In this document: positions 16,319 through 24,580 of the stretch, piece by piece
Layout: each line of letters begins with the position of its first letter
Position numbering within the stretch: the first letter of the stretch is position 1
Assembly (NCBI RefSeq): GCF_016811915.1
Contig: NZ_CP069127.1
Span: 891,001 to 955,000 of the forward strand
Direction of reading: 5' to 3'
DNA length: 64,000 nucleotides
DNA from: Brevibacillus choshinensis
Lineage (GTDB): Bacteria; Bacillota; Bacilli; Brevibacillales; Brevibacillaceae
Notes under the pieces: generated by a model
Database searches by the model: none
What the model was told of the DNA's origin: nothing
The model's input: only the letters and a program-made list of their open reading frames with translations
Program-made: the position numbers and the translations under genes

Positions 16319-16927
16319 ATGGCACATCAATTGCCTGCATTGCCTTACGCACACAACGCTTTGGAGCCACATATCGACGCTCAAACAATGGAAATCCACC
16401 ATGGTCGTCACCATGCAACTTATGTAAACAACCTGAACGCAGCTCTGGAAGCTCACGCTGACCTGCAAGGAAAAAGCGTAGAAGAGCTGATCAGCAACAT
16501 CGACGCTCTGCCAGAAGGCATCCGCACAGCAGTTCGCAACAACGGTGGCGGACATGCGAACCACACTCTGTTCTGGGAAATCCTGAGCCCGAATGGCGGC
16601 GGCGCACCAGCTGGTGAACTGGCTGACGCAATCAACGCGGCTTTCGGAAGCTTCGACAACTTCAAAGCTGAATTCGCAAAAGCAGCGACTGGCCGTTTCG
16701 GTTCCGGTTGGGCTTGGCTGGTAGCGGATGGAGGTAAAGTAGCAATCACTTCCACTCCAAACCAAGACAGCCCTGTAATGGAAGGCAAAACGCCTATCCT
16801 CGGTCTGGACGTTTGGGAGCACGCTTACTACCTGAAATATCAAAACAAACGCCCTGACTACATCGGCGCGTTCTGGAACGTAGTAAACTGGGATGAAGTA
16901 AGCAAACGTTTCGCTGCTGCGAAATAA
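16319..16927 (+). CDS. sodA: Manganese/iron superoxide dismutase
   Basis: A 202-residue cytosolic enzyme that converts superoxide to hydrogen peroxide and oxygen. Metal ligands are visible: His in [13 protein letters not shown], His in [10 protein letters not shown], and Asp and His in [22 protein letters not shown] and the WAWL segment favour the Mn-type, as in Bacillus SodA. ATG 16319 follows GAGGAGG; the upstream ATG at 16301 lacks a site. It is monocistronic with its own consensus promoter and strong terminator. Confidence 0.96.
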   Translation: MAHQLPALPYAHNALEPHIDAQTMEIHHGRHHATYVNNLNAALEAHADLQGKSVEELISNIDALPEGIRTAVRNNGGGHANHTLFWEILSPNGGGAPAGELADAINAAFGSFDNFKAEFAKAATGRFGSGWAWLVADGGKVAITSTPNQDSPVMEGKTPILGLDVWEHAYYLKYQNKRPDYIGAFWNVVNWDEVSKRFAAAK

Positions 16928-16943
16928 TAGCTGCTAATCACGA

Positions 16944-16984
16944 GAAAAGGCTTGTCGCTGCTCTGGCGACGAGCCTTTTTCTTT
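16944..16984 (+). terminator. Terminator after sodA
   Basis: A long stem, AAAGGCTTGTCGC with GCGACGAGCCTTT (one mismatch), is followed by a T run. Confidence 0.92.
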
Positions 16985-17018
16985 TCGTTTTCGTATAAAT
17001 TTTAGAAAAAATTAAAAA

Positions 17019-17032
17019 TGTAAGTGTTTTCA
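17019..17032 (+). promoter_or_regulatory. Catabolite-responsive element (cre)-like site
   Basis: TGTAAGTGTTTTCA differs from the cre consensus TGWAANCGNTNWCA at one position and abuts the -35 box at 17033. CcpA bound there would block RNA polymerase, giving glucose repression of the ABC-importer/glp operon. Confidence 0.65.
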
Positions 17033-17061
17033 TTGACAAAAATGTATAGGATGCCTATAAT
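17033..17061 (+). promoter_or_regulatory. Consensus sigma-A promoter of the ABC-importer/glp operon
   Basis: Perfect TTGACA (17033-17038), 17-base spacer, perfect TATAAT (17056-17061). The start near 17068 gives a leader of about 200 bases that contains a terminator. Confidence 0.92.
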
Positions 17062-17121
17062 TCCCTTTAGAATAAATTGTTAATCGACTAATACAGTTCA
17101 CATACGGTTAGGCGGAGAAAA

Positions 17122-17192
17122 TGGAGAAAACCCTTACCCGTAAACACATGCCCCTCAGGGGAGCAGTGTGTTTATGCTGTGTAAGGGTTTTT
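17122..17192 (+). promoter_or_regulatory. Leader terminator, candidate GlpP antitermination target
   Basis: The arms AACCCTTAC (17129-17137) and GTAAGGGTT (17181-17189) pair with an inner stem GTAAACACA/TGTGTTTAT and a GCCCCT/GGGGAGC tip, followed by a T run. This would stop transcription before the importer genes unless an antiterminator acts. GGAGAAAACCC at the base of the 5' arm recurs as GGAGAAACCC in the glpD leader. Confidence 0.75.
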
Positions 17193-17266
17193 TCCTTTTT
17201 GTGTCTATATCCCTGGTTCCATCGGGAGGGTCGATTAACAGAAAAGAATAGAGAGGGGTCTGACAA

Positions 17267-18331
17267 ATGAAAAAGAACAAATGGTTTCACGGGGTTGCAA
17301 CTGCGGCATTACTGACATCCGTCGTGCTTGCGGGTTGCTCTTCCTCTGAAGGATCATCGGCTGGGGGCAGCGCAGATGGCGGAGGAAAAAAAGAGCTGGG
17401 TTCCATCGCGTTTTATTCGCCAGAAACACCTGACATGACCAAAGAAATGGGACAGGCTTTTGAAAAGCTGAAGCCAGGTTCTTCTGTTAACGTGCAATAC
17501 GCGGGTACCAACGTCCTCGTAAACCGCATGATCGCGGAGAAAGACAACCCGATGGCTGACCTATGGTATGGCGGGGGCGGCTTCTTGCCATTCGAATCTG
17601 CAAAGGACAAAGGGATCATCACCTCTTACACTCCTGAAGCCATCAAGGATTGGCCAGAAGTTCAAGACGGCATCAAAGTTCGCGACAAGGATTGGAAGTG
17701 GATCGGGGCCGAGGTATTCGTATTGGGCTTCGTTTACAACACAGATCTGGTGAAGCCGGAAGATTTGCCGAAAACGTGGGACGATTTGCTCGATCCGAAA
17801 TGGAAGGGCAAAATCCAAATGCCAAACCCTGCCGCTTCGGGGACAGCTACCCTGCTGGTTCTTAGCCAGTTGATGGAAAAAGGCGAGGAACCAGGCTGGG
17901 AATACTTCAAAAAATTAGTGGAGCAGATGAGCGCGATGCCGGATTCAGGTTCCGCTCCTACGAAAGCGGTTGCAAAAGGGGAAGCTCTGATCGGAATTGG
18001 CTTTGACTTCATGGCGTATGAAAACAAGGCAAAAGGCGAGAAGGTGGATTTCATCGTTCCTGAAAAAACGCCAATCATCGTGAACCCCGTTTCCCTGGTA
18101 GAGAATGGCCCTAACCCAGACGGCGGGAAAGCATTCATCGATTACCTGCTGTCCAAAGATGGACAACAAAAATTGGCTGACTGGTACCACATTCCGATCT
18201 CCAAAGAAGTGCAGTCCAAGACTCCTCTGACCCTGGAAAAAGTGATTCCGCACGCACAGGAGCTGGATGTGGAGTGGGTCGTACAAAACTACGACCGCGT
18301 GCGTAACGAATGGCGTCAAAAATTCCAATAA
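17267..18331 (+). CDS. ABC-importer solute-binding lipoprotein
   Basis: A 354-residue extracytoplasmic receptor. It has a lipoprotein signal with lipobox LAGC (Cys near residue 24), then a Gly/Ser linker and a type II binding fold (LGSIAFYSPETPDMTKEMGQ, ADLWYGGGG, ETWDDLL-like PKTWDDLLDPKWKGKIQMP). It resembles AfuA/iron-type receptors. AfuABC of Actinobacillus, once thought ferric, carries sugar phosphates. Here the operon also holds a HAD phosphatase, GlpP and GlpD, so glycerol-3-phosphate or a related organophosphate is the best inference. ATG 17267 follows AGAGGGG. Confidence 0.85.
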   Translation: MKKNKWFHGVATAALLTSVVLAGCSSSEGSSAGGSADGGGKKELGSIAFYSPETPDMTKEMGQAFEKLKPGSSVNVQYAGTNVLVNRMIAEKDNPMADLWYGGGGFLPFESAKDKGIITSYTPEAIKDWPEVQDGIKVRDKDWKWIGAEVFVLGFVYNTDLVKPEDLPKTWDDLLDPKWKGKIQMPNPAASGTATLLVLSQLMEKGEEPGWEYFKKLVEQMSAMPDSGSAPTKAVAKGEALIGIGFDFMAYENKAKGEKVDFIVPEKTPIIVNPVSLVENGPNPDGGKAFIDYLLSKDGQQKLADWYHIPISKEVQSKTPLTLEKVIPHAQELDVEWVVQNYDRVRNEWRQKFQ

Positions 18332-18346
18332 GAGGGGGATCTTCCA

Positions 18347-19477
18347 ATGGGATCGGTGAAGATAGAGCATTTAAACAAACAATTTAACGGAAACACCGCT
18401 TTGGAAGATGTCAATCTGGAGATCCGGGAAGGCGAGTTTTTCGCCCTCCTGGGTCCATCCGGATGTGGAAAAACGACTACCATGCGTTGCGTGGCCGGAT
18501 TCGAGACGCCGACCTCGGGCAATATCTACATCGGCGATCGAAACGTAAACCAGATTCCGGCGAATCAGCGCAACTGCGGGATGGTTTTCCAAAGCTACGC
18601 CCTGTTTCCCCATTTAAACGTGTTCGAAAATGTAGCCTACAGCCTGAATATTCGCCGTTTTTACGAAGGCGGTCTGGGTACAAAGCTATCGACACTGGCT
18701 CATTTGCTGAACCGAAGACTCGGCAAGGTAGACCGGATTACGGAGCAAAAAGTCAGGGATGCTCTGGATTTCGTGGAATTGGGGCATTTGGCAGATCGAT
18801 TGCCTGGCCAGCTGTCAGGCGGTCAACAACAGCGTGTCGCACTCGCTCGTGCACTGGTGATGGAACCGGCTGTATTGCTGATGGATGAGCCTCTCTCCAA
18901 TCTCGATAAAAAGCTGCGCAACGTCATGCGTGTCACGATCCGTCAGATTCAGCAAAAAGTCGGGATCACGACGATCTTTGTTACCCACGATCAGGAAGAA
19001 GCCATGAGCATGGCAGATCGTGTCGCGGTCATGCACGGTGGGCGCCTGGTACAGGTGGATACCCCAACCGCTTTGTACAGCAACCCTGTAAACAAGTTTG
19101 TGGCAGATTTCGTAGGTTCGTCCAACATCTTGAATGGAATGGTCAAAGGGGTGAACGAATCGGGGGAAACCGTGATCCGGATTGATGAAAACAGGCAGCT
19201 TCGCACCACGTACCCAACGACGAAAAAAGATGTGGAAGTCATCATCAGGCCGGAAAGCATTCGTCTTCTGACGAGCGAACATGCAGCTAGCGATGAGAAC
19301 ATCTTGGATGGAACGATTGAACTATCCACTTATTTGGGCCCGACGATCCGATACGACGTCAAGGTGGGCGAGCTGCGCTTTGAGGTTGATACGGTGTTTG
19401 AAGCGGGAAGTCCAATCTTGCCATCAGGAACAGCGGTGAAGCTGCAAATTGATCCGAATCGCGTGGTGGCGTTATGA
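18347..19477 (+). CDS. ABC-importer ATP-binding subunit
   Basis: A 376-residue ATPase energising the importer. Walker A is GPSGCGKTT (near residue 38), Q-loop MVFQSYALFPHLNV, signature LSGGQQQRVALARAL, Walker B AVLLMDEPLSNLDKKLR, H-loop VTHDQEEA. A TOBE domain occupies about residues 270-370. An insertion of roughly 20 residues (about 100-125, RRFYEGGLGTKLSTLAHLLN) lies between Q-loop and signature, which is unusual for the family. The ATG has AGAGGGGG. The stop overlaps the permease start (ATGA). Confidence 0.92.
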   Translation: MGSVKIEHLNKQFNGNTALEDVNLEIREGEFFALLGPSGCGKTTTMRCVAGFETPTSGNIYIGDRNVNQIPANQRNCGMVFQSYALFPHLNVFENVAYSLNIRRFYEGGLGTKLSTLAHLLNRRLGKVDRITEQKVRDALDFVELGHLADRLPGQLSGGQQQRVALARALVMEPAVLLMDEPLSNLDKKLRNVMRVTIRQIQQKVGITTIFVTHDQEEAMSMADRVAVMHGGRLVQVDTPTALYSNPVNKFVADFVGSSNILNGMVKGVNESGETVIRIDENRQLRTTYPTTKKDVEVIIRPESIRLLTSEHAASDENILDGTIELSTYLGPTIRYDVKVGELRFEVDTVFEAGSPILPSGTAVKLQIDPNRVVAL

Positions 19478-21183
19478 TGAAGCGCCTATTCGCAAAGCTT
19501 AACGGCTTAACGGCTCTCAAGTGGTTCATCTATCTTTTTTTCTTTGTTTTCCTGCTTGTTCCGCTCTTTTCGATTTTGCTTGTCAGCTTTACGGGTCAAC
19601 CGGTGAACATTTTCGGCAGCTTTACCAGCCAGAAAATATTTGCATCGACGATGAAGAAGCTTTCGAATCTTTCCGTGGAAGCCTACACGTCGATATTTAG
19701 TGAAGGAAACAGCTACTTCGCCGCTCTGATCAACAGCTTGAAGCTGGGAACAGGTGTCGCTGTGCTGGTAACCGTGATCGTGCTGCCGATCGCATACGCC
19801 TTCGCCCGCACGAAGATGCCGTTTAAGCCTTTCTTTGCGGCGTTGTGCACCATCCCATTGATCATGCCTACCTTCATCTCCTCCCATGCCTTTATCCTGA
19901 TGTTCGGAAAAACAGGCTGGGTGACGCAGCTCTACCATAGCTTTGGAGGAGAAGGTGTCATTTTTGATGTGCAATCGATGCTGGGGATCGTTCTGGTTCA
20001 AGTCTTTTTCTTTTTCCCGTACGCATTGTGGCCGATGGTGGCGGCTTTCAAAATTTGCGATGTCACGTTAGAAGAGGCCTCGCAAAACCTGGGGGCAAAA
20101 AGCTGGTACACATTTTTGCGTGTCACGCTGCCGCTTGCCGTACCTGGCATTGTCTCCAGCATGCTGCTGATTTTCACGGTGAGCTTCTCCGATTTTGGAA
20201 CACCGATTATTTTGGCGCCAAAGGAATTGAATCTGATCGTCGTAGAGTCGTACCGTGAAATCGCCGGATTCTTTAACTGGGCGGGCTCGGCGGTACTGAC
20301 AGTCATCATGCTGCTTGTCGCGGCCTTCTTCTTCTGGCTGCAGCGTCTCGTGATCAAAGGAAGGGAATACGGCACGATCTCCGGCAAGCCGACCAAGCAA
20401 AAGCTCAATGACCACAAAGGAACCATTACCGGACTGACGATCTATACGTTTCTGATCATGCTCGTGCCGACGCTGGCTCTCGGGTCGATCTTTCTTTCCT
20501 CGATCGCGACCACATGGGGCCACCATGCGCTGCCTGACGGCTACACTTTGAGCCACTATAAGACGATCTTCAGCACGTCCGGCAAGAACATATGGAACAG
20601 TATGGTGCTCGCTGCGGGTACTCTGGTATTGAGCGTAGTCATTTCGACCTTTGTCTCTTATTTCGTGGTACGCCGCGGATCAGGAGGACTCGACTTCGTT
20701 TCTTCCATTCCCCTGATCGTACCTGGCATCGCTCTTGGGATTGCCTTGATCCAGACCTTTAACACAGCGCCTATTCATTTGACAGGAACCGCTCTGCTGC
20801 TGATCATCGCTTATACGATTCGCCGGATGCCCTACATGATCCGTTCGACGATGAGCTCGATGATGGCGATTCGCAAGGATATTGAAGAGGCGGCTGTCAG
20901 CTTGGGGGCATCCTCTTTGATCGCAGCGATCACGGTCATTGGACCCTTGATGCTGCCGGGGATTGCGGCAGGAGCCATCCTGGTTTTTGTCACGGTTATC
21001 AAAGAAACCAGCATCTCGATTCTTCTGGCTCCCACAGAGTGGGCGCCGATGAGCTTGGCTGTGTTCCAAAACCTGCTGCGCGGTGAATATTATACGGCAT
21101 GCGCGATGGCGATCTTGATTATCGTGATCGTCATCATTCTCCAGGCTTTGGCGAAGAAGCTTACGAAAGATCAGCTCTACTGA
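19474..21183 (+). CDS. ABC-importer permease, two fused membrane domains
   Basis: A 569-residue permease with about twelve membrane segments arranged as two homologous halves. Each half has an EAA loop that docks the ATPase: EEASQNLGAKSWYTFLRVTL (about residues 204-223) and EEAAVSLGASSLIAAITVIG (about 470-489). A single gene with both halves is typical of AfuB/FbpB-type importers. It overlaps the ATPase stop codon by four bases, so translation is coupled. The HAD phosphatase gene follows after 34 bases. Confidence 0.92.
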   Translation: MMKRLFAKLNGLTALKWFIYLFFFVFLLVPLFSILLVSFTGQPVNIFGSFTSQKIFASTMKKLSNLSVEAYTSIFSEGNSYFAALINSLKLGTGVAVLVTVIVLPIAYAFARTKMPFKPFFAALCTIPLIMPTFISSHAFILMFGKTGWVTQLYHSFGGEGVIFDVQSMLGIVLVQVFFFFPYALWPMVAAFKICDVTLEEASQNLGAKSWYTFLRVTLPLAVPGIVSSMLLIFTVSFSDFGTPIILAPKELNLIVVESYREIAGFFNWAGSAVLTVIMLLVAAFFFWLQRLVIKGREYGTISGKPTKQKLNDHKGTITGLTIYTFLIMLVPTLALGSIFLSSIATTWGHHALPDGYTLSHYKTIFSTSGKNIWNSMVLAAGTLVLSVVISTFVSYFVVRRGSGGLDFVSSIPLIVPGIALGIALIQTFNTAPIHLTGTALLLIIAYTIRRMPYMIRSTMSSMMAIRKDIEEAAVSLGASSLIAAITVIGPLMLPGIAAGAILVFVTVIKETSISILLAPTEWAPMSLAVFQNLLRGEYYTACAMAILIIVIVIILQALAKKLTKDQLY

Positions 21184-21217
21184 TGGTGGACAGAACAGAA
21201 GGCAGGAGTGTGTGAGG

Positions 21218-21988
21218 ATGAAAGGATTTATTTTCGATCTGGACGGAACCGTCTACCTGGGAGACCAGCTCATTGATGGGGCGGTGGAAGCGATCCAAGC
21301 GTTGCGTGACAGAGGGGATAAGGTCGTCTTTCTCTCCAACAAGCCGATTGCCACCCGCCAGTCCTATGCGCACAAATTGACAAAGATGGGGATTCCGACG
21401 AGCGTGGATGATATTCTGAACTCATCGCTGATCGTTGCACGCTATCTCAAGAGCGTGTGTCAGGGCGAAGATAAAGTATTGGTGATTGGGGAAGAGCCGA
21501 TCCGCGATGAACTGCGCGATCACGGCATAGCCATGAGCGACAATCCATCGGAAGTGAGCTACGTCGTTCTGTCGTGGGATCGTCATTTTACGTATGATCG
21601 ACTCAATGATTTGTATCAGGCAGCCGTTCGCGGAGCCGTCGTGATCGCATCCAACCCGGATCGCACTTGCCCGCTTGAGGATGGACAGATTCCGGATACA
21701 GGCGCATTGATCGGTGCATTGGAAGGAGCGACGGGTCAGCCGATCCATCTGGTGGTCGGCAAGCCTTCCAGGATCGCGGCAGAGGCAGCGGTGCAGCACC
21801 TCGGTCTGGATTATTCAGCTTGCTACATGGTCGGAGATCGACTGGAGACGGATATCAAAATGGGCAACGACACGGGGATGAATTCGGTTTTGGTGCTGAC
21901 CGGAATCAGTACCCGCGAGATGGCCGAAACCAGTGAATATAGCCCGCGCTATATTCTGAATAGTATTAAAGAGATCGTTAACCTCTAA
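21218..21988 (+). CDS. HAD-IIA family phosphatase (NagD/AraL/glycerol-phosphate phosphatase-like)
   Basis: A 256-residue HAD-superfamily phosphatase. Motif I is FIFDLDGTVYLG (nucleophile Asp and acid Asp), motif II FLSNK, the C2 cap has ASNPDRTCPLEDGQIPDTGA, motif III HLVVGKPS, motif IV YMVGDRLETDIKMG. Relatives dephosphorylate nucleotides, p-nitrophenyl phosphate or glycerol phosphate. The operon context suggests cleavage of an imported glycerol phosphate, but this is inferred. ATG 21218 fits the AGGAG at 21204-21208; a GTG lies two codons upstream. A weak promoter (TATAAT near 22001) may give extra glpP transcription. Confidence 0.88.
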   Translation: MKGFIFDLDGTVYLGDQLIDGAVEAIQALRDRGDKVVFLSNKPIATRQSYAHKLTKMGIPTSVDDILNSSLIVARYLKSVCQGEDKVLVIGEEPIRDELRDHGIAMSDNPSEVSYVVLSWDRHFTYDRLNDLYQAAVRGAVVIASNPDRTCPLEDGQIPDTGALIGALEGATGQPIHLVVGKPSRIAAEAAVQHLGLDYSACYMVGDRLETDIKMGNDTGMNSVLVLTGISTREMAETSEYSPRYILNSIKEIVNL

Positions 21989-22042
21989 GGTAAGCATGCT
22001 ATAATACAGGGTAAGGATTCCAGTTCAATGGAGGTTAATGGA

Positions 22043-22600
22043 ATGTACCCGATTGTTGATCTGGTTGAATGCCAGACAATTGCCGCCGTTCAAGACGAAC
22101 AGCATTTGGAAATCGCGATCCAGAGCGAAGCGAACATTATTTTCTTGCTCACGGGATCGATTTTCAACATCAAGGAACTGGTGGATCGAGTCAAAGCCGT
22201 CGGTAAACACGTATTTTTACATATGGAGTTTATTGAAGGCATCGCAGCGGATAAAAGTGGTGTCGCGTATGTCGCCAAGAATATTGCACCGACCGGCATT
22301 ATTTCGACGAGAAGCAACCTCATCCGGGTGGCGAAAGAGATGAATCTGATGGCCATTCAACGGATCTTCCTGATCGATCGCAATGCTGTGATCAAAGGGA
22401 TAAAGGTCATCGAGCAATCTTTGCCTGATGCTGTGGAAGTAATGCCGGGTGTGATGCCCCGTGTGATTCAGGAGATGACAAATTTGACGCCTCTGCCGAT
22501 CATTGCGGGCGGGTTGATTGATACCAAAAAAGAGATTAACGACGCGCTGGCAGCGGGAGCACTGGCTGTCTCCGTCGGAACAAATGAATTGTGGTCCTAG
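22043..22600 (+). CDS. glpP: Glycerol-3-phosphate-responsive antiterminator GlpP
   Basis: A 185-residue RNA-binding regulator with a TIM-barrel fold. In Bacillus, GlpP with glycerol-3-phosphate prevents termination in the leaders of glpD and glpTQ mRNAs. Recognisable parts are FLLTGSIFNIKELVDRVK, VFLHMEFIEGIAADKSGV, GIISTRSNLIRVAKEMN, VEVMPGVMPRVIQEM and PIIAGGLIDTKKEINDAL. ATG 22043 has TGGAGGT eight bases upstream; five upstream in-frame codons begin at 22028. Its targets are probably the two leader terminators at 17122-17192 and 22631-22699. Confidence 0.95.
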   Translation: MYPIVDLVECQTIAAVQDEQHLEIAIQSEANIIFLLTGSIFNIKELVDRVKAVGKHVFLHMEFIEGIAADKSGVAYVAKNIAPTGIISTRSNLIRVAKEMNLMAIQRIFLIDRNAVIKGIKVIEQSLPDAVEVMPGVMPRVIQEMTNLTPLPIIAGGLIDTKKEINDALAAGALAVSVGTNELWS

Positions 22601-22630
22601 TACCCTAGCATTTTCATAAGGGAAGAGAAC

Positions 22631-22699
22631 AGGAGAAACCCCTTTGGAGAAGCTGCAGCTTGACGTGTTCAAGTTGCTCTTTTTCATGGGGGTTTTTCT
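22631..22699 (+). promoter_or_regulatory. glpD leader terminator, GlpP target
   Basis: GAGAAACCCC (5' arm, from 22633) pairs with GGGGTTTTTCT-type 3' arm (22688-22699), with a long loop and trailing T runs. Position between glpP and glpD matches the B. subtilis glpD leader controlled by GlpP. GGAGAAA at its base is shared with the importer leader. Confidence 0.75.
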
Positions 22700-22745
22700 A
22701 TTTTTTTGCACAACCAGTACATGGGAGAAGAGAGGGAGAGCGCAG

Positions 22746-24461
22746 ATGGACACTCATTTTTCTGCGAATAATCGGGCTGCTGTCCTCACCAGAATGGCAG
22801 AAAAAGAATTGGACCTGCTCGTTATTGGAGGAGGGATTACGGGAGCGGGGATAGCACTGGATGCGAGCCAACGCGGGATTCGCGTGGGACTGCTGGAGAA
22901 GAACGACTTTGGATCAGGAACAAGCAGCCGTTCGACGAAGCTGATTCACGGCGGATTGCGTTATTTGAAGCAAGGAGATGTGAAGCTGGTGCAGGAGGTA
23001 GGCCGTGAACGTGCCATCCTGTACAAAAACGCACCGCATCTGGTTATCGCAGCGCCAATGCTGCTCCCTGTATACAAGGGAGGGACATACGGATATCTGG
23101 CATCATCCGTCGGTCTGTACATCTACGATTGGCTGGCAGGAGTCGAGCGAGGGGAACGGCGCAAGATGCTGAGCAGAGAAGAGACGCTGCGCCTGGAGCC
23201 TCTGCTGAAGGAAGAAGGGTTGAAGGGAGCCGGCTTCTATTACGAGTACCGGACTGACGATGCGAGACTCACGCTGGATATCATGAAGACGGCGTGGAGC
23301 AAAGGGGCATGCATCGTCAATTATGCAAAGATGACGGAGTTTATTTACCGCGGCCAGCAAGCTGTCGGGGTCAAGGCAGTGGATCGGCATTCCGGCAAGA
23401 CGTATGAAATCTATGCGAAGAAAATCGTCAATGCAACGGGTCCTTGGGTGGATGACGTTCGCAAACTCGATAACTCGCTCAAAGGAAAGCGCCTTTATTT
23501 AACCAAAGGTGTTCATTTGGTCGTCGAAAAGGAAAAGCTGCCCGTTACGCAATCGGCTTACTTCGATACGCCGGATGGACGCATGGTATTCGTCATTCCT
23601 CGCGGCCATATCACGTATGTAGGCACTACGGATACCGGCTACAAGCTGGACATCGATCAGCCGCGTACGACGAAGGAAGATCGCGACTACCTCCTGAGAG
23701 CTGTGAATGCGATGTTCCCTGGCGTAGAGCTGGGAGAGAAAGATGTCGTCTCTCATTGGGCTGGGCTTCGTCCGCTCATCTATGAGGAAGGAAAAGGACC
23801 GTCTGAGCTGTCTCGCAAAGATGAGATGTTCATCTCGGATTCAGGGCTGATCACCATCGCTGGCGGAAAGCTGACAGGATTTCGAAAAATGGCGGAAAAA
23901 GTGGTGGATTTGGTCGCCGAGGATTTGTCAAAAGCGCAGGGGCGCCCATTCGGCGTTTGCAGTACGGATCAAATCGTGATCAGCGGCGGCGAGCGCATGG
24001 GCCACACCGACTATGCGGATTGCAAGCAAGGGCTTTTGCAGACGGGCATTTCCAAAGGGGTAGACGTCGCGACGGCACAAGAATGGATCGATACCTACGG
24101 AACAAACACGATGCGAATCTACAGCCGCTTGGAAGCGGTCCAAGAGAAGGGAAGACCGTTACAGGAAGAGCAGCTTCTCCGGGCACAGCTGTCGTACGCG
24201 ATCGAAGAAGAGATGACTACTACTGCAGTCGATTTCCTGCGATTGCGTACGGGCTGGACTTATTTTCAGGTGAAAAAAGCGGAGGAGAAAGCAGATGCGG
24301 TCATTCGCCTGATGGGCGAAAAGCTCGGCTGGACCGAGGCTCATCTGGAAAAGGAACGTGCGGCTGTCGACGATTTGCTGGAGACGATTTACAAGCTCCC
24401 AGCAAATGAAGAGGAGATTGAACGGGAATCCACCCCCCATCCAACGAGAAAAGCATTGTAG
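22746..24461 (+). CDS. glpD: FAD-dependent glycerol-3-phosphate dehydrogenase, aerobic
   Basis: A 571-residue membrane-associated flavoenzyme oxidising glycerol-3-phosphate to dihydroxyacetone phosphate. The FAD-binding GxGxxG motif is [20 protein letters not shown] near residue 20. Other family stretches are [40 protein letters not shown] and [23 protein letters not shown] 22746 was chosen because GAGGGAGAG precedes it; the frame stays open upstream through the leader hairpin. It is the final gene of the importer/HAD/GlpP unit and likely GlpP-dependent. Confidence 0.96.
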   Translation: MDTHFSANNRAAVLTRMAEKELDLLVIGGGITGAGIALDASQRGIRVGLLEKNDFGSGTSSRSTKLIHGGLRYLKQGDVKLVQEVGRERAILYKNAPHLVIAAPMLLPVYKGGTYGYLASSVGLYIYDWLAGVERGERRKMLSREETLRLEPLLKEEGLKGAGFYYEYRTDDARLTLDIMKTAWSKGACIVNYAKMTEFIYRGQQAVGVKAVDRHSGKTYEIYAKKIVNATGPWVDDVRKLDNSLKGKRLYLTKGVHLVVEKEKLPVTQSAYFDTPDGRMVFVIPRGHITYVGTTDTGYKLDIDQPRTTKEDRDYLLRAVNAMFPGVELGEKDVVSHWAGLRPLIYEEGKGPSELSRKDEMFISDSGLITIAGGKLTGFRKMAEKVVDLVAEDLSKAQGRPFGVCSTDQIVISGGERMGHTDYADCKQGLLQTGISKGVDVATAQEWIDTYGTNTMRIYSRLEAVQEKGRPLQEEQLLRAQLSYAIEEEMTTTAVDFLRLRTGWTYFQVKKAEEKADAVIRLMGEKLGWTEAHLEKERAAVDDLLETIYKLPANEEEIERESTPHPTRKAL

Positions 24462-24470
24462 GCAAGTTGT

Positions 24471-24517
24471 GGAGAAAAAGCACCCGAGGCAGTCAGGTTC
24501 TTTTTCTCCGCTTTTTT
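24471..24517 (+). terminator. Terminator after glpD
   Basis: A ten-base perfect stem GGAGAAAAAG/CTTTTTCTCC is followed by GCTTTTTT. Confidence 0.85.
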
Positions 24518-24580
24518 GCGGCCTCACCAAACAAGCTGACGAAATTTGTTTCAGGCATCATCAGGGAGGGAGTGAGCGGG

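Noticed and set aside
24471..24509. GGAGAAAAAG after glpD as a third GlpP-type element
   Set aside because: It is the stem of an ordinary terminator and does not precede a glycerol gene; the CCC part of the motif is displaced.
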